64,000 bases of DNA from Uloborus plumipes (Eukaryota; Arthropoda; Arachnida; Araneae; Uloboridae): contig JAXGGA010002970.1 of the NCBI GenBank assembly GCA_038373865.1, forward strand, positions 47,082 through 111,081. The letters run 5' to 3'. Below, piece after piece: positions 22,351 through 34,314 of this stretch. The notes under the pieces were generated by a model. It searched no databases and had not been told where the DNA came from. It saw nothing but the letters and a program-made list of their open reading frames with translations. The position numbers and the translations under genes are program-made. Within the stretch, counting starts at the first letter, position 1; each line of letters begins with the position of its first letter.

Positions 22351-24169
22351 TAAGCAGTTTATTGAATTTGGCAATGTTTTTAAGGAGAGTAAGTAGCTTA
22401 ACTTTCGCGCTTAGCAAACTCCTTTGAATTCTACAATCAATAAAAACAAACAATGGGAAATTAATTCTCATTTTTTCGATTGTTAATTTGAATTACTAAA
22501 TGTCCAATCTGTTAAGAAAAAAGTGTTTTTTCTTACATTTTCTGATGGAATAAGAGGCTCAGAATCATTATTTCATTTTATGCCTGTTCAGTAATTTCAA
22601 TTTTTTTTATGATTCGAACATTTTTTTTTGACGGTTTATTTATCCAATTTATTATTTCCTCACTCTATAACATGAAGCGGTCCAAAATATTTTAAAACTA
22701 TTTCTAAATAACTGGATTACAAACGAATGATACTTTATTATGCTCAAATAAATGGAAAAAAAAACATGATTAGGAATTGGAAATTATTAAAATTGGTAAG
22801 GAAAATTCACAAGTGTTGGATATGATTTGTACCATTTTCGTGAAAATGATCCCTGTTCAATGAAAAACATGTCGTTTTATAATCTTCAGTGGAAAGCTCA
22901 ATTGTCTTTAAAACTCTACGCAGCTTTCGTTTTATTGTCTTTATTTATTTCCTTTACTTATTTATTTTTAGAAACAACTGCTGGAATGCAGTAATATATA
23001 TTAACTGGAGTTCTGTCAGAGGGATTGGCTTATCATACTTTGTTTATTAAAGGAAAACTTTCGCTTTATTTTATTTGTGTCATCTTCATTGAAAAACCCA
23101 TAACTAGTCTGTAAACTTGAGTCTCCTGAAAATTTTTTGGAAGTATTCATTTAAATATTTATAAATAATCAATATCTGGTTCTTAAAGAGACTAATAGAA
23201 GACGTGTAGGTAAAATTGTTAGCAATAATACTCAAATAAAATTCGAGCCTTTAAAACTAATTAAAAATAAAATAAATATGTATATAAATAAAAATAAATA
23301 AGCAACAAAGTAAATATATTAAAATAAATTTAAAAAATACGCAAATAAATCAACAAATTAGTAAATATGTAAAAATAAATTAATAAATCACAAGATATAA
23401 TTATAATAGAAAACATAGTAATATCCTGTACCTCTTTTCAAACTTGAGACTTTACAATTTAACTTATATAAAAATAGAACTGTTTCACTAGGAGGCGATA
23501 AAAAGGAATGTTTGAAGTACGGATCAAAGTTTTTTTAACAATTAAAATTTTTATTTTGCTGCATTAAAAGTGAACTGTTTTTATTAAAATTTATTTCTAT
23601 CCCATTTCTGACGTAGCTCAAAGTTACCCTAAGTGGTAGGAAAACTTTGAACCGAGCTAATAATTCACCTAAAATGGATTTTGAAATTACAATTTCTTAG
23701 TTTAGGATGGTTATAATAGCTTAGTAGTGTGTTCTCCATTTTTTACCAACAAATACCATAAAACTCAAAATATGAGTGGGGCAGTTTAAAATAGAAAAAA
23801 ATTGGGGATCAAAGTTACCCTGAATAACTACTGTAATTCAGAGAAGGTTTAAAACAATCGAATTACTATTAATTCAGTAAAAAGGATTTTAAACACTCCA
23901 AGTGCATAAATTTGCTAATAGTTTTGTGTTGTTTAAACGGTGTTGTCTCAGAATTTTTTACACGGAATCATAGTATTTAAAGTGATAGAAATTTAAAATG
24001 TATTCACATCAAAGAACTTGAAATATGTTTTTCGTGAGTTCAATAGAATTTGATTAAAAGATAGTTAGGGATGGGTTTTGTTACATTACGAAAAAATAAA
24101 CTATTTTAAATAATGGAGTAACAGAAATCGTGCCCTTTTCTAAGTTTTCCACGAATGGGCAATTCCATC
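22351..24169. other. Intron 1 interior, no gene seen
   Basis: AT-rich, with an AAAATAAAT-rich tract at about 23265-23395. A CAAAGTTACCCT phrase recurs near 23620 and 23815 and may belong to the same old repeat as the 14-mer cluster that follows. Confidence 0.45.
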
Positions 24170-25432
24170 GTTACAGACGTAACAATCGCAGACTTTGAAC
24201 ACAAATAATTCTGGTTTGGGCTGATGAAAGTCTTCAATTTTTTTTCTGTAGTGTAACTTGATGATGTTTATGCTACATTAAATTTGCGTGCAGATTGCTT
24301 AATTACAAAAAAATACAGAAATTAAAAACTGCCTGTTACAGACGTAATTCACAAAACAGCAAAAACTCGACTATGTCATACAACTTACAATATTCCTCTG
24401 AATTATACGGAAATTTTGAACTTTTTTTTTAAATACGTGTTCTAGAGACTTCAAGCTTTCTAAAACCATAAAGATTGTGTGGATTTTGACTGCCGAATTT
24501 GTGAAAAAAATTCATAAACTTGTTACGGACGAAACAAAGTGGTGTTACAGACGTAACATCTCTGATTTGAAAGTAGAAAACAGTATTTTAAAGCAGGAAT
24601 AAACAAAGATTTTTGTGCTAAAACAATACAGTAGCATTAATTAACACATTATTTGAATATTTTAAGTTATACTGTAACAGTTTTAGAAAATTTGGGTAAG
24701 TCTGGGGGAGTTGAGAGCATATGCCGATACGTCAATATGTAACAATAAATTAATGCATCTTAAGACAATTATTTCCAAGAAAGATTGAAACAAGAAAAGT
24801 TTAGAAGAGCCTTCACACAAATGTATTTATTTGTATTCTTAAAATTAATGCATAATGGGGCTGCTACATAAAAAAATCGGGAAAAGTAAGATCTGGAATC
24901 AGTGATTGGTCTTAGGAGAACTTAAAAATTTGAAAATGTTGGATGATATAGCAGAATACTAGTACCAAACTAAAATTTAACCTTCTTGGTGACAGTTGGT
25001 CAATTTTGATAATTTTTTTTTTGAATGAAAAAATGTGTCCTTTTTCGCCCGACGTTTTCGAAATTCGAACGGCATTTTCGCAAACAAATTTCAATGACAT
25101 GCCGACATAATGAAAAATTTCAAAATCAGAATACCAGAAACTTTAGTACTCGTACCATATTATGCTATATACATGTATTGCTCATCCTGTGCTTTTTACC
25201 TATTTAATTGGAAATTTACTTTAGCTACGGACGTAACATAGAGCCATTTGTTAGGTCCGAAATGTTACGTCTGTAACAGCATTAATTTAAAAACCAAATC
25301 AGTTGCAATATTTTTAACTATGGTGGGCAATTACTCTAAAAATTTGCCAAAAGGACCATTAAGGGTTTTTTTTAATTTTGATTTTTTAGGACGTAATGAC
25401 AACTTTTGCTTCTTTTTTGTTACAGACGTAAC
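24170..25432. repeat. Cluster of seven near-palindromic 14-mers
   Basis: The near-palindrome GTTACAGACGTAAC or close variants occurs at 24170, 24335, 24522, 24544, 25224, 25264 (inverse orientation) and 25419. Spacing is irregular. The CG dinucleotide is conspicuous in DNA otherwise poor in G and C. The cluster may be the subterminal binding array of a decayed transposon or a cluster of factor-binding sites; no ends or coding part were found. Confidence 0.65.
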
Positions 25433-25439
25433 ATCAAAC

Positions 25440-27959
25440 TTCTTTTTTTCAAACTTCAACTACACCATTTATATCAATTTAAAAGAAATTAATGAATGCA
25501 TATTATTATAGTACCGTCTTAGTAGTTAAAATTGTGCTACAAGTAGTTATTTTTGTTTTTATTTTTCCATGAGAAATATGCATTTGAAAATGTCTTCTTT
25601 TTTTTGATTTTTACAAGTTCGTGAATATCGTATTCCAACTAAGAAAACAAGTATTATTCTAACTCTCACCAAAAAACCAATGCAGGATTCTTAAAATATA
25701 CATCTTAAGCTTTAAAATGATGTATAACATAGCAACATAACTTCAATATGAATTTTTGACCAATTGGTTTCACTTTTCATGGAATGGCCCGAATGTAAAA
25801 TTTCAACTTTTTGTTTTCAAAAACTAATTAATTATTAACAAAACTCATCTTTTAAGTTGTACAATATACAATTATATCAAAACGTCTAAAGCTTAAAAAG
25901 GAGAAGGAATTTTAAACCATTAATTAAAAAAAATTCAAAATTTCCGTTGCATTTATTTTTGATTTTTACGCAAATATATTTTAAAATAATAACTTTTAAC
26001 GATATTAACATGACAATTAAACAACTTTAAATAAAAAAAATGGTTTAAAGATTCCAACTCCTCTTAAATGACGCATTACTAGTACCTTTACCAAGTGTGA
26101 AGTAATTTATAAACCATTTGTCGTTATTTAAATAGCAAATCAAATCATTTTTGGTCAAAAGTTACGCTGCCGCTTCGGAAACAGCCTGTTAGTTTGTTTC
26201 CTCACGATGACACTAACCTAGCGGAGAACCAACATTTACGGGAAACTTTCAGTTGAGTTGGGAGTAATAAACGTATGGCAAATCGGTATTGCAGTTGCCA
26301 GTAAATAAATATATGTTAGTCAATAAAATGAAAAGTGATAATTAAAGTATACATTTTAATTATAACTTTTCATTTAACCTTTATTTATGTTGCAAATTTA
26401 ATCATTTTGTTTCCGGGGCTGAAATACTTGAGATTAAACTTTTATTTAGAGAAATACATTCAGTGATACAGAAATCATTTACAAAGGGGGGAAAATTATC
26501 AATATCTGTTTATATATAAAATAGGTGGCTTTATTCCACTATCTGAGTCAAATATGTAGAATGATTGTGCTTCTTTTTATCTTTTCATGTATGATATGCT
26601 TGAAAGGCTTTTTTATTTTTTTAATGATATTTTTTCCATGTGATAAATTTAAAGCAAATGGGAGACTAAGCTGGAACATCAGCATCGTATTTCTTTTAAC
26701 AGCTTCGTGTTACTTACTACCCACCTCTTATATCTTACAATTAAGTGTTTTAGTGTTCTGCTAAGTATCAAGACAAGCTTTGATAATAAAAAAAAAGTTT
26801 CTAAATTAATTCTGTGGTTTCTAAATTCTGGTGCTTTGATATGTGAATTGGCACAAATAGAATGCACTTCGAACAAATACTGCCATTTAAAACCGCTTAT
26901 TGTTTCTTTTTTCTTTTCTTTTAAGCACCACTTTCTCACCCAATTCCAAAAAATTTAACTATTACTTTTTGTTGCAGATTTGTTTTTTCTATTCGTCATA
27001 TGACATATATACCAAGCTTTATTGACATTTCTCTATAGAGCTGTATGTGCAAGCCTAAACAGCGTAACTTTAACCATGACCACCTGGTAAATATCATAGG
27101 TGCCCGGTATATACCATGTGCGGTTATTTGTGTTGTCACCCCAATCAAATATAATTTCTCTTAATATTATCTATAAGCATGCGATTTAAGTGATTAACAA
27201 TAGCACAAATATCTTAAACTTTACATTTTATTTGATGTAAATGAAGTTTTAAACAAAGTTGAATTAGTACGTACAAAAATGGAAACATTAAAAATCAGTA
27301 ATTAATAAACCCATGGAAGGAATTTTTAAAGCAGAAGTATGATGAAAATAACGTTAAAAGGGAAAGATACTGTGCTCAATAAATTACATACAATTTAAAT
27401 TTTGATGGAAAATTTTTGAATATATCCTAATATTATTCTATAACCTATAAGTTTTGCAACACCTTTAGAGTGTCACATTGGAAAGAATATCCGGCGCTAA
27501 ACGCATTCAATGGTGACTGCTATATGCATTTGTGTGTATGTGTTTGTGTATTTTACAAAATTTTTATTTTCTTTATTAGATCTTGTTTTGTATTTGCATA
27601 GCGCTTCAAATATGGATGTAATATTCTATAAGTTTTCCAGCTTTATCATAGCTAGCGCATGTATCCATATATGGATATACTTAACGTTTTGAAGTTCAAA
27701 TTTCTTACATCCTCAATGACATTTGTTCTTTTCAGCCGAAGATGAAATATTTATACAATTTTCTTATATTCATCTTATAGTTAATATGTAAAACAGTTTT
27801 TATGTATTCGCTTTTTGTTGTCCTTAGAGGCATCCTTGCTGGTAAGATAGCAAGAATCAATGGAGCTAGTTTTTATCTACAAACGGCCTTTATCCCTCAG
27901 TCAGGTCTGGGAAAGATAGTAATCTAATATTCCTATCAGAAGAATATATCCTACTCTGC
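25440..27959. other. Intron 1 interior, no gene seen
   Basis: AT-rich DNA. Frames at 26525-26764, 26679-26939 and 27510-27692 are short, mutually overlapping or low-complexity and carry no domain. No element ends were recognised. Confidence 0.5.
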
Positions 27960-28850
27960 CTAACCAGCAGCTACTTCGTGAAATGAGATTGGGCAGTTGG
28001 TCACCCATGGTTACGTTGGCGTGTCTTTATTTAATTGTCTTTAATGCGTCTGATTTGTTTCTGGTAATTGCTGGTGCGAGTCTTTTCCGTTCCCATTAGA
28101 CTAATCGCGGTTTTTGTTGATTTAGATAATGTTTGGGGGACGGAAGAGAAATAAAGAGATCCCAAAATGGGTCCTTGCGTGTAAAGAGCTTTTACTTGCG
28201 ACTAATGATCTGTCCCAAGTGAGCAACGTCCGTTCCTCAAACAAGAAACTTCGCCAGGCCATTACCAGAATTGAGTCGAAATGAATATAGATATATTAGA
28301 TTTCGAATTTGTGTGATTATATCAATGGAAGTGTGTTTTGTTTAATGACAAATGTCGTTTACCTTAGCTAAAAAGCGTTAGAGTTTTTAAAAACAAAACC
28401 GACGTTTTAGTTGGGGTAGCAATAGCGTGCTACGTTCCTGTTGACTTGCTTTCGAGCAAACAGTCCCATTGTTGGGTATAAAAAAGGGGGGAGGAAGCAG
28501 TTATTACAATTTAGGGGAAGGACTCTTTCTGTTATTTATACGATTCCGTAATCAACGTTATAGACCGCATAACGCACAGGACACGTGCTGCCGTTTTCGA
28601 TAATGATCACGGGGGGCGCACCCCTCCCCCTCTTTTCCCGCCTTTCCCTCTTTTTCGCACGAGAGTGATAACAAACTAACCTCTGGGGTGTTTAGAGGAG
28701 GAGGAGCGGATAGGATAAACGATTGCGTTTGGGATGTGAGCTTCGGCCCTGTCGCTTGATAGAATAAAAAAAAAAAAAGAGAAAGAGAGGGGGGAGGGTT
28801 AAATCTCTGCAACGGGTTATTCATCGCAGGGTATCATAAAACATACGCAC
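27960..28850. promoter_or_regulatory. GC-richer intronic island, candidate enhancer
   Basis: About 0.9 kb of unique, compositionally balanced sequence in the 3' half of intron 1. It includes several homeodomain cores (TTTAATTGTC near 28030, GGTAATTGC near 28062, CCATTAGACTAATCG near 28095), a CACGTG E-box near 28581 and a C/T-rich block near 28621-28655. No domain-bearing frame is present. Position inside the first intron of a developmental regulator favours an enhancer, but conservation cannot be tested here. Confidence 0.3.
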
Positions 28851-31242
28851 TTCACTAAATTGACTTTGAATGTTGTTAATGCGCTTAAATGTGTCGGCGG
28901 TTTTATTATTGGATCCTAAATGGGTAAAATTAAAGTAATCTTTCTGCTTTGGTTGCATGATTAATCACTGTAATTTCTGAATGACATGAGAATCGAATTT
29001 CAATATTGACAACAGGGGTATGTTTAAATTATTCGTAAAGAATTAGATGCAAAATGAAACTGCATCAAACTTCGATCTTAAAAATACGCGCTAATTTAAA
29101 AGATGAATTCAATCTTTCATTGAACTAAGGATACATATTTCATGCAGAGTTAATCGAACCTATTTTAATGCACAACAACATCAAACTTGTTACAATTCTT
29201 TTTCTTAGGTTAAAATATCATTTCATTAAAAAAAAAAAAAACTTATTATTTCTATGGTTTTAGTTTGCGAGCGTCACATTTAAATGGGTTAGTGAGAAAC
29301 TGACGCAAATAATATAGTTAAAATATTAAGAATTGCAATAGTAGAAATAATGGAAATCAATGAAACAATAAAAATCTTTGTATAACAAAAATTTAGATCT
29401 AGAATCATTATTTACTGCCAAGTTTTGGAGCCAAGTGTATTAAACCTGTAAAACATTACGTTTTTTTTACTAAAAGTATTTATTCATAGCATTTTTCATA
29501 GTTATAGATAAGAAATTTTGAATTTTGCTCGCAGACGTGCAAATAAATATTTTTCAATCCTTTAAAAATACAAATTATTATGCGTCCTTATTATTAGTAG
29601 TAGGGACTTAATTCAGGTCTTTTTATTGTAAGTCCTGATGATGATCAAGTCAAAATACATTTTGTCAGCATATTCTACTGATGAAGTTTATCTAAATATT
29701 TTAAATCCAGATTTTTAAAGGATTAACTCCCCTCATGCACCCTAAAGTTAATGTTTTAAAACGTGTTCAAAAAATTCACTAATAAATTGCTCAAAATTGA
29801 AATACGAAGCAAAATCTAAGTCAAATCTCCCCCCCCCCCCAAAAAAAAAAAACAAATACGAATCACATGAAACTTTCAAAACTGATTTGAGGATTTCGAG
29901 GCTGACTGACAGAAACCTTGTATAACTTATGAACCTTGGTTAACTGTATGTTTAAATTCATTGCTTTAATATTTCACTAGCACTTTCGTTCTTCGCTTGA
30001 GATTAATGAATTACGGGGATAAAAAAATCAGTCTTCTTTTTGCTTCATTTTTGTATTATACTTTTGATAGTTTTGCTTGTTGTGAGTGTATGTGTGTTTA
30101 TAATTTACAATTTGAGTTCAATTTCAATTAATTGTAATACGTTAAACTTCCCCATTTCTTCATAGATTTTATTATTTGATAAAAGTTCATTTATTACACA
30201 TCAGCATTACCAGATATTCAACTTGAGTCTAATATACACCGACAGAATTTTCTAAGTTACGCGTGAACAAGTTAATTGTCTACTAATATTCTTTAAATAC
30301 ATTTTGTTGTAAACTAAACTATATGTGGTATGCCATTGAAAATAACTACGGAAAGGTAGACTCAATCAAAAGTAGATTTGTGTCTTAATATGATGTTTCT
30401 TTAATGTCTTCTGATCACTAGATTTCGTGTTTTGAATTAAACTACTTCGATTTTCGCCCACAATGCAGCAGCATTTTAAGCAACTGTGGTGAAAAGTCCC
30501 CTTCCCATTTACCAACTACGTTTCTTAACATGACAATATTTAAAAATAAATTAATAGATATTAATTTATTATTAATAATAGAAACGTTCCTTCAGTAATA
30601 TTGCTGACTAAACTTTGAAAACTATTGAATAAATAAACTTAATATAAGAAACAGGTATTTTCGAGTTCTAAATGTGTTTTATTCGTATTATGGTGTTGCC
30701 AAAGGCAATTATGTTTCAAATATTCCGTTGCCATATTTAAAAAAGTTTATACTACATATATAAACAGTGTTTACTTTTCGTATAAATTAAATTATAAACT
30801 ATGAAATTAATGGTTATAATTAAATGGTTTTACAAAATTAAAAGAAGAACAGAAATATATTAAAACTCAATCAATGGATCTAATATAATTTGGCAAGGTA
30901 ATGGATACACTAGTTTCTGTAAATTTGAAGAAAAAAAAAATTAGTCTCAGAAAATTCTGGTTTGTCATTTAGGAAACTAATATTAGACACTCAATTAACT
31001 TCCAAATTTTTTAATGAAATGGAAATTAATAAAAATAGTCACATTTTTGCGCATTTCAATTAATCAATTAGCGTTATTTCAATTTTCAATCGAGTATTTT
31101 ATTTTTCAAGGCGCATTTGAATAATTTCTAACGCATCGTGAATGCGTATCATTAAAAATGAGTGAATAATTAAGTTCTATAAAATTATTTTACTTTGAAC
31201 AATTAATGTGTAATAAAACTAACAACTTTTAATTTGTTCCAG
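28851..31242. other. Intron 1, 3' portion, no element recognised
   Basis: AT-rich DNA with a CCCCCCCCCC/AAAAAAAAAA junction near 29829-29850. No repeat boundaries or genes were seen before the exon 2 acceptor. Confidence 0.5.
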
Positions 31243-31433
31243 AAACTGGGGAACCTCCGAAACTCCCTGCCATGAAGTGCCAGCTACGGAAACACAAAAG
31301 CAACCGAAAACCTCGCACTCCCTTCACAACACAGCAGCTGTTGGCCCTCGAAAGGAAATTTCGCTCCAAGCAATACTTATCCATAGCTGAAAGAGCGGAA
31401 TTTTCTGCATCTTTGAACCTCACAGAGACGCAG
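31243..31433 (+). CDS. msx: Msx/msh homeobox protein, exon 2
   Basis: This exon encodes the end of codon 175 to residue 238. Residues 189-200 ([12 protein letters not shown]) are the basic lead-in and N-terminal arm diagnostic of Msx. The homeodomain starts at N195 and this exon supplies its positions 1-44: helix 1 with F8, L16 and F20, then the Msx-specific [21 protein letters not shown]. The exon ends exactly after Q44 with donor CAG|GTAATG in phase 0. A frame reading from the internal ATG at 31272 runs into the intron and is not the real start. The 191-bp length and both splice sites agree with the frame of exons 1 and 3. Confidence 0.95.
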
Positions 31434-32298
31434 GTAATGATTTTTTTTGTCGTCGTTTTTTATCCCATTTGGTAGACTAATATCTAGACCAAGTCCATGA
31501 ACGCGTGCGTTTTTAGGTCCTTCAAAACAGCAGAAGAGTTGGAGTACAACTGGCTCTTATCGCAACCCATACATGAAAAAAAATGGCTTGTCCTCAAATG
31601 GCATAGGCTGAAAGTTATTTCAATTTATATCTTCTTTAGATTTAGAAATAATGCAATTTTGAGAGCAAAATCTCTCTCACAGGGTTGGTTTGGGTAAAAG
31701 AAACAGAATTTAAATGTTTCAAATTTAGATCCTTCCCTTTCTTCAGGATTAATTGAGAAAGGAAATTTTGTGCATTGCGTCCAAGGTGCTGGGAAGGAAA
31801 AAATTTGACTTCATGACTGTTTGTTAGCGAATGAAATCAGGTTTCCTTTTATCCTAAGGACTATGGGGCCAATGGAAATGCCCTAGATATTTCCCCATGA
31901 GGTTGATGAAGGTAGATAATTGCGCAATTTGGACATTCAGTTTAAAAGCTTATAAAATACTTACAATGATTAAATTGTGCCCCGTTGGTCGCATGCGTCC
32001 TGCGAAATTGTTCAAATGTAATTTGACGTCATTTAAAAAGAAAAATCATACAAAAAGCATAATTATAAGCCGTATGCATGTAAAATACACACAAAGATGC
32101 ATTTGGCATTAAAATTTAATCTTCCAAAAAATATTTGAAAAAAGAGACAGGAAGAATAAAAAAAACTTAGCTGTTTTCATTTGCTCCAGAGTACATGATT
32201 TATGAAGTGAATGGAAACAATCTAAATTGCTCATTAAAAATAGTTGGGAAGGTGGAACTCAAATTAGGCAACAATCCGACATAAGCTGTGGATTTGTA

Positions 32299-33197
32299 CC
32301 AGGTGTGTAAGTATGAAACCGGAATTTCCCATAGGTGGCGCTAGATGTCGATGTAGTTCACGTCAGCGGTGTCTTGTTGTTGTATTGATATCAGACAAAG
32401 ATTTTCAACTCACAATAACACGAGTTTCATACAGTAGCATTAGTTTATTAGAAATAAACATCTCGAGTTTTGTGCCAACAAATTACGATTTGCGGACATC
32501 ACTTGTTTTCTGTTTTCATCTGAAGAAAACCGCAGCCGAATTGCATCGAATGCTTGTGGAGGCGTATGGTGAGCATGCTCTCGGTAAAACACAGTGTTTC
32601 GAGTGGTTCAAACGGTTCAGAAGTGGCGATTTTGACGTGAGGAACGAAGAACGTGGAAGACCACCGAAAAAGTTTGAAGACGCTGACCTGAAAGCCTTGT
32701 TGGACGAAGACCTGGGGAAACTGTCAATACTGAACGCTACCGACAATAAATGACCAATTTGAATCGAGCTTTGAGTGCAAAACGACCAGAATACCAACAA
32801 AGACAACACAAGGTGATTTTGCTGCATGACGACGCATCAGCACACAAAGCAAAACGGGTCCAGGAAACGATAGAGTCGTTCCATTGAGAGATTCTTTTGC
32901 ATGCGGCTTACTCACCGGAACTTGCCCCATGCGTTTATTACTTGTTTGCATCGATGGAACACGCAATTGCTGAGCAGCGCTTGACTTCTTATGAAGCTGT
33001 ACGAAAATGGCTCGATGAATGGTTTGCCTCAAAAGATCAACAGTTCTTTTGGCGCGGAATCCACAAATTGCCAGAAAGATGGCAAAAATGTATAGATAGC
33101 GACGGACAATACTTTGAATACTGTACCTTGTAACATATCATTACAATACACGTGTTTTTTCTGTAGAAAAATTCCGGTTTCATACTTACACACCTGG
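32299..33197 (+). mobile_element. Internally deleted mauritiana-type mariner
   Basis: The left end CCAGGTGTGTAAGTATGAAA and its inverse at the right end form inverted repeats of about 30 bp. TA lies on both sides (32297-32298 and 33198-33199). The ends resemble those of Mos1 and the encoded fragments match the mauritiana subfamily. At 899 bp it is well short of the roughly 1.3 kb of a full element, because a deletion joins the N-terminal third of the transposase to the C-terminal part. It sits in the sense direction inside msx intron 2. Confidence 0.93.
32460..33133 (+). pseudogene. mariner (Mos1-like) transposase, deleted and broken
   Basis: The expected start codon reads ATC, followed by SSFVPT, which is how Mos1-type transposases begin. 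FHLKKTAAELHRMLVEAYGE (N-terminal HTH) and the linker RGRPPKKFEDADLKALLDED are intact. At about 32710 the reading jumps to the PGETVN segment, so the region with the first catalytic aspartate is gone. Downstream, the second aspartate block (LLHDDASAHK) is present after a CAA-to-TAA stop. The third aspartate block reads ELAPCVYYLF, with valine where mariners carry the last D. A TGA replaces the tryptophan before EILLHAAYS. The C-terminus WRGIHKLPERWQKCIDSDGQ is well conserved. It cannot be functional but could be mobilised in trans because its ends are intact. Confidence 0.92.
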
Positions 33198-33306
33198 TAT
33201 AAGGAGCAAACACACACAAACATACATCCATTCTTATATAAATTTACATAGATTTTAAAAGTTTGTGGAAATTATATATAATTATGTACTTTTTTCCCTC
33301 CTAAAG

Positions 33307-33555
33307 GTAAAAATCTGGTTCCAGAACCGGCGCGCCAAGGAGAAGCGCCTGAAAGAAGCCGAAATCGAGAAACTCCGGATGGCTACTCGTCCCTTGCTCC
33401 CGTCCTTTGGATTTGGGATGACTGCTGCAGGTGCCTCTCATTTTCTGCATGGAGTTCCAGCTCACTTTGGTACAGCCATCACGAGACCCCTCCTAGGTCC
33501 CCTAATGACTCCGTACCCCATCTACTCTTCCCCATCCACAGTGTGTCCTCAGTGA
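33307..33555 (+). CDS. msx: Msx/msh homeobox protein, exon 3
   Basis: This exon encodes residues 239-320. It begins at homeodomain V45 and completes recognition helix 3, [14 protein letters not shown], with I47, W48, Q50, N51 and R53 in place for TAAT-type DNA contact. Position 56 is glutamate where most Msx proteins have alanine. The following [11 protein letters not shown] matches the Msx extension after the homeodomain. The C-terminal tail is rich in P, G, F and Y ([11 protein letters not shown], then [10 protein letters not shown]) and ends at TGA 33553-33555. The acceptor AAAG|GTAAAA is supported by perfect continuity of the homeodomain. Confidence 0.95.
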   Translation, partial: VKIWFQNRRAKEKRLKEAEIEKLRMATRPLLPSFGFGMTAAGASHFLHGVPAHFGTAITRPLLGPLMTPYPIYSSPSTVCPQ

Positions 33556-33929
33556 TTGGAACTGCACCAAAGTCCGGAACATAGTTCCTGGTGGTTCGAT
33601 GGAAGGATGAGGTCTGCTTCTGGTACCTAGGACCTCGCCTAATGTTCCTGAAATTTTACTTCAATGTGCTTCATTTCGGAAGCACTCCAGATGGAAATGC
33701 GCTTTGTGACTATTTGACATTGGCTAGGAAGGGATCCTTACTAACACTTGAAATGTTAAGCATTAGTTTACGTTCAAGGACATTTCAACGAAATTAATGC
33801 ATCACCATTTTGTTCCAATTCGCTTGATTATATAGAGGCATTGATTATCTTTCGCTGAACTTTAAATGAGTGCCAATCATTAAAGTCTCAAACAATTATC
33901 AAAACCTTGCAATGTATCAGTTTTAGTTC

Positions 33930-33935
33930 AATAAA
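33930..33935 (+). other. Candidate msx polyadenylation signal
   Basis: An AATAAA hexamer, the first on the + strand after the msx stop. AT-rich DNA makes chance hexamers common, so the transcript end is a guess. Confidence 0.35.
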
Positions 33936-34314
33936 TCACCACAATTTCACTCAAATTCCAATGCTGGTTTCACACTAGTCGTGACAGATACAAAATACGT
34001 TGCCTATTACTTTTGTGCATGTTGCTAGTCTGTTACTATCGCTTTGCAGCAGCGTCGGTTTTCCTGCTCCAATTTACGAAACAGTGCAATCAATATCTTG
34101 GTCTTCTAGGTCAAAAGTAATTTTCAGTGATGGAATGGACAGATAACAAGCAAACGATTGACAACAAAGTATTTTGTCACTGTCGCAGCCGGTGAAAAAC
34201 CAGTTAATATACAAATGAGATTTAATATTTCGAGTTCATACAAGCTGGAAATTTTCTTATTATAAATTCAAAATATTCTAACTTTTAAATACTGTGTCTA
34301 GACACTCATAGGTA

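Larger units (their letters stand above)
11108..31242 (+). other. msx: msx intron 1 (20,135 bp)
   Basis: The intron is bounded by GTAAGT at 11108 and a TTTTAATTTGTTCCAG acceptor ending at 31242. Joining the exons restores codon 175 as A|AA (lysine), and the frame reads straight into the pre-homeodomain segment. The intron carries a MITE, a hAT remnant, low-complexity DNA, a repeated 14-mer cluster and a GC-richer block near its 3' half. No other gene on either strand was recognised in it. Confidence 0.85.
31434..33306 (+). other. msx: msx intron 2, splitting the homeodomain
   Basis: This 1,873-bp phase-0 intron lies between homeodomain residues 44 and 45. The donor is GTAATG and the acceptor TTTTTTCCCTCCTAAAG. 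Nearly half of it is a deleted mariner element (32299-33197). The remaining sequence, including 31434-32296, holds no recognised gene; frames at 31497-31697 and 31897-32112 lack domains. Confidence 0.93.

Noticed and set aside
31272..31475. Stand-alone homeobox gene starting at ATG 31272
   Set aside because: The frame runs into intron 2; the acceptor at 31242 and donor at 31433 join it to exons 1 and 3 with an intact Msx homeodomain.
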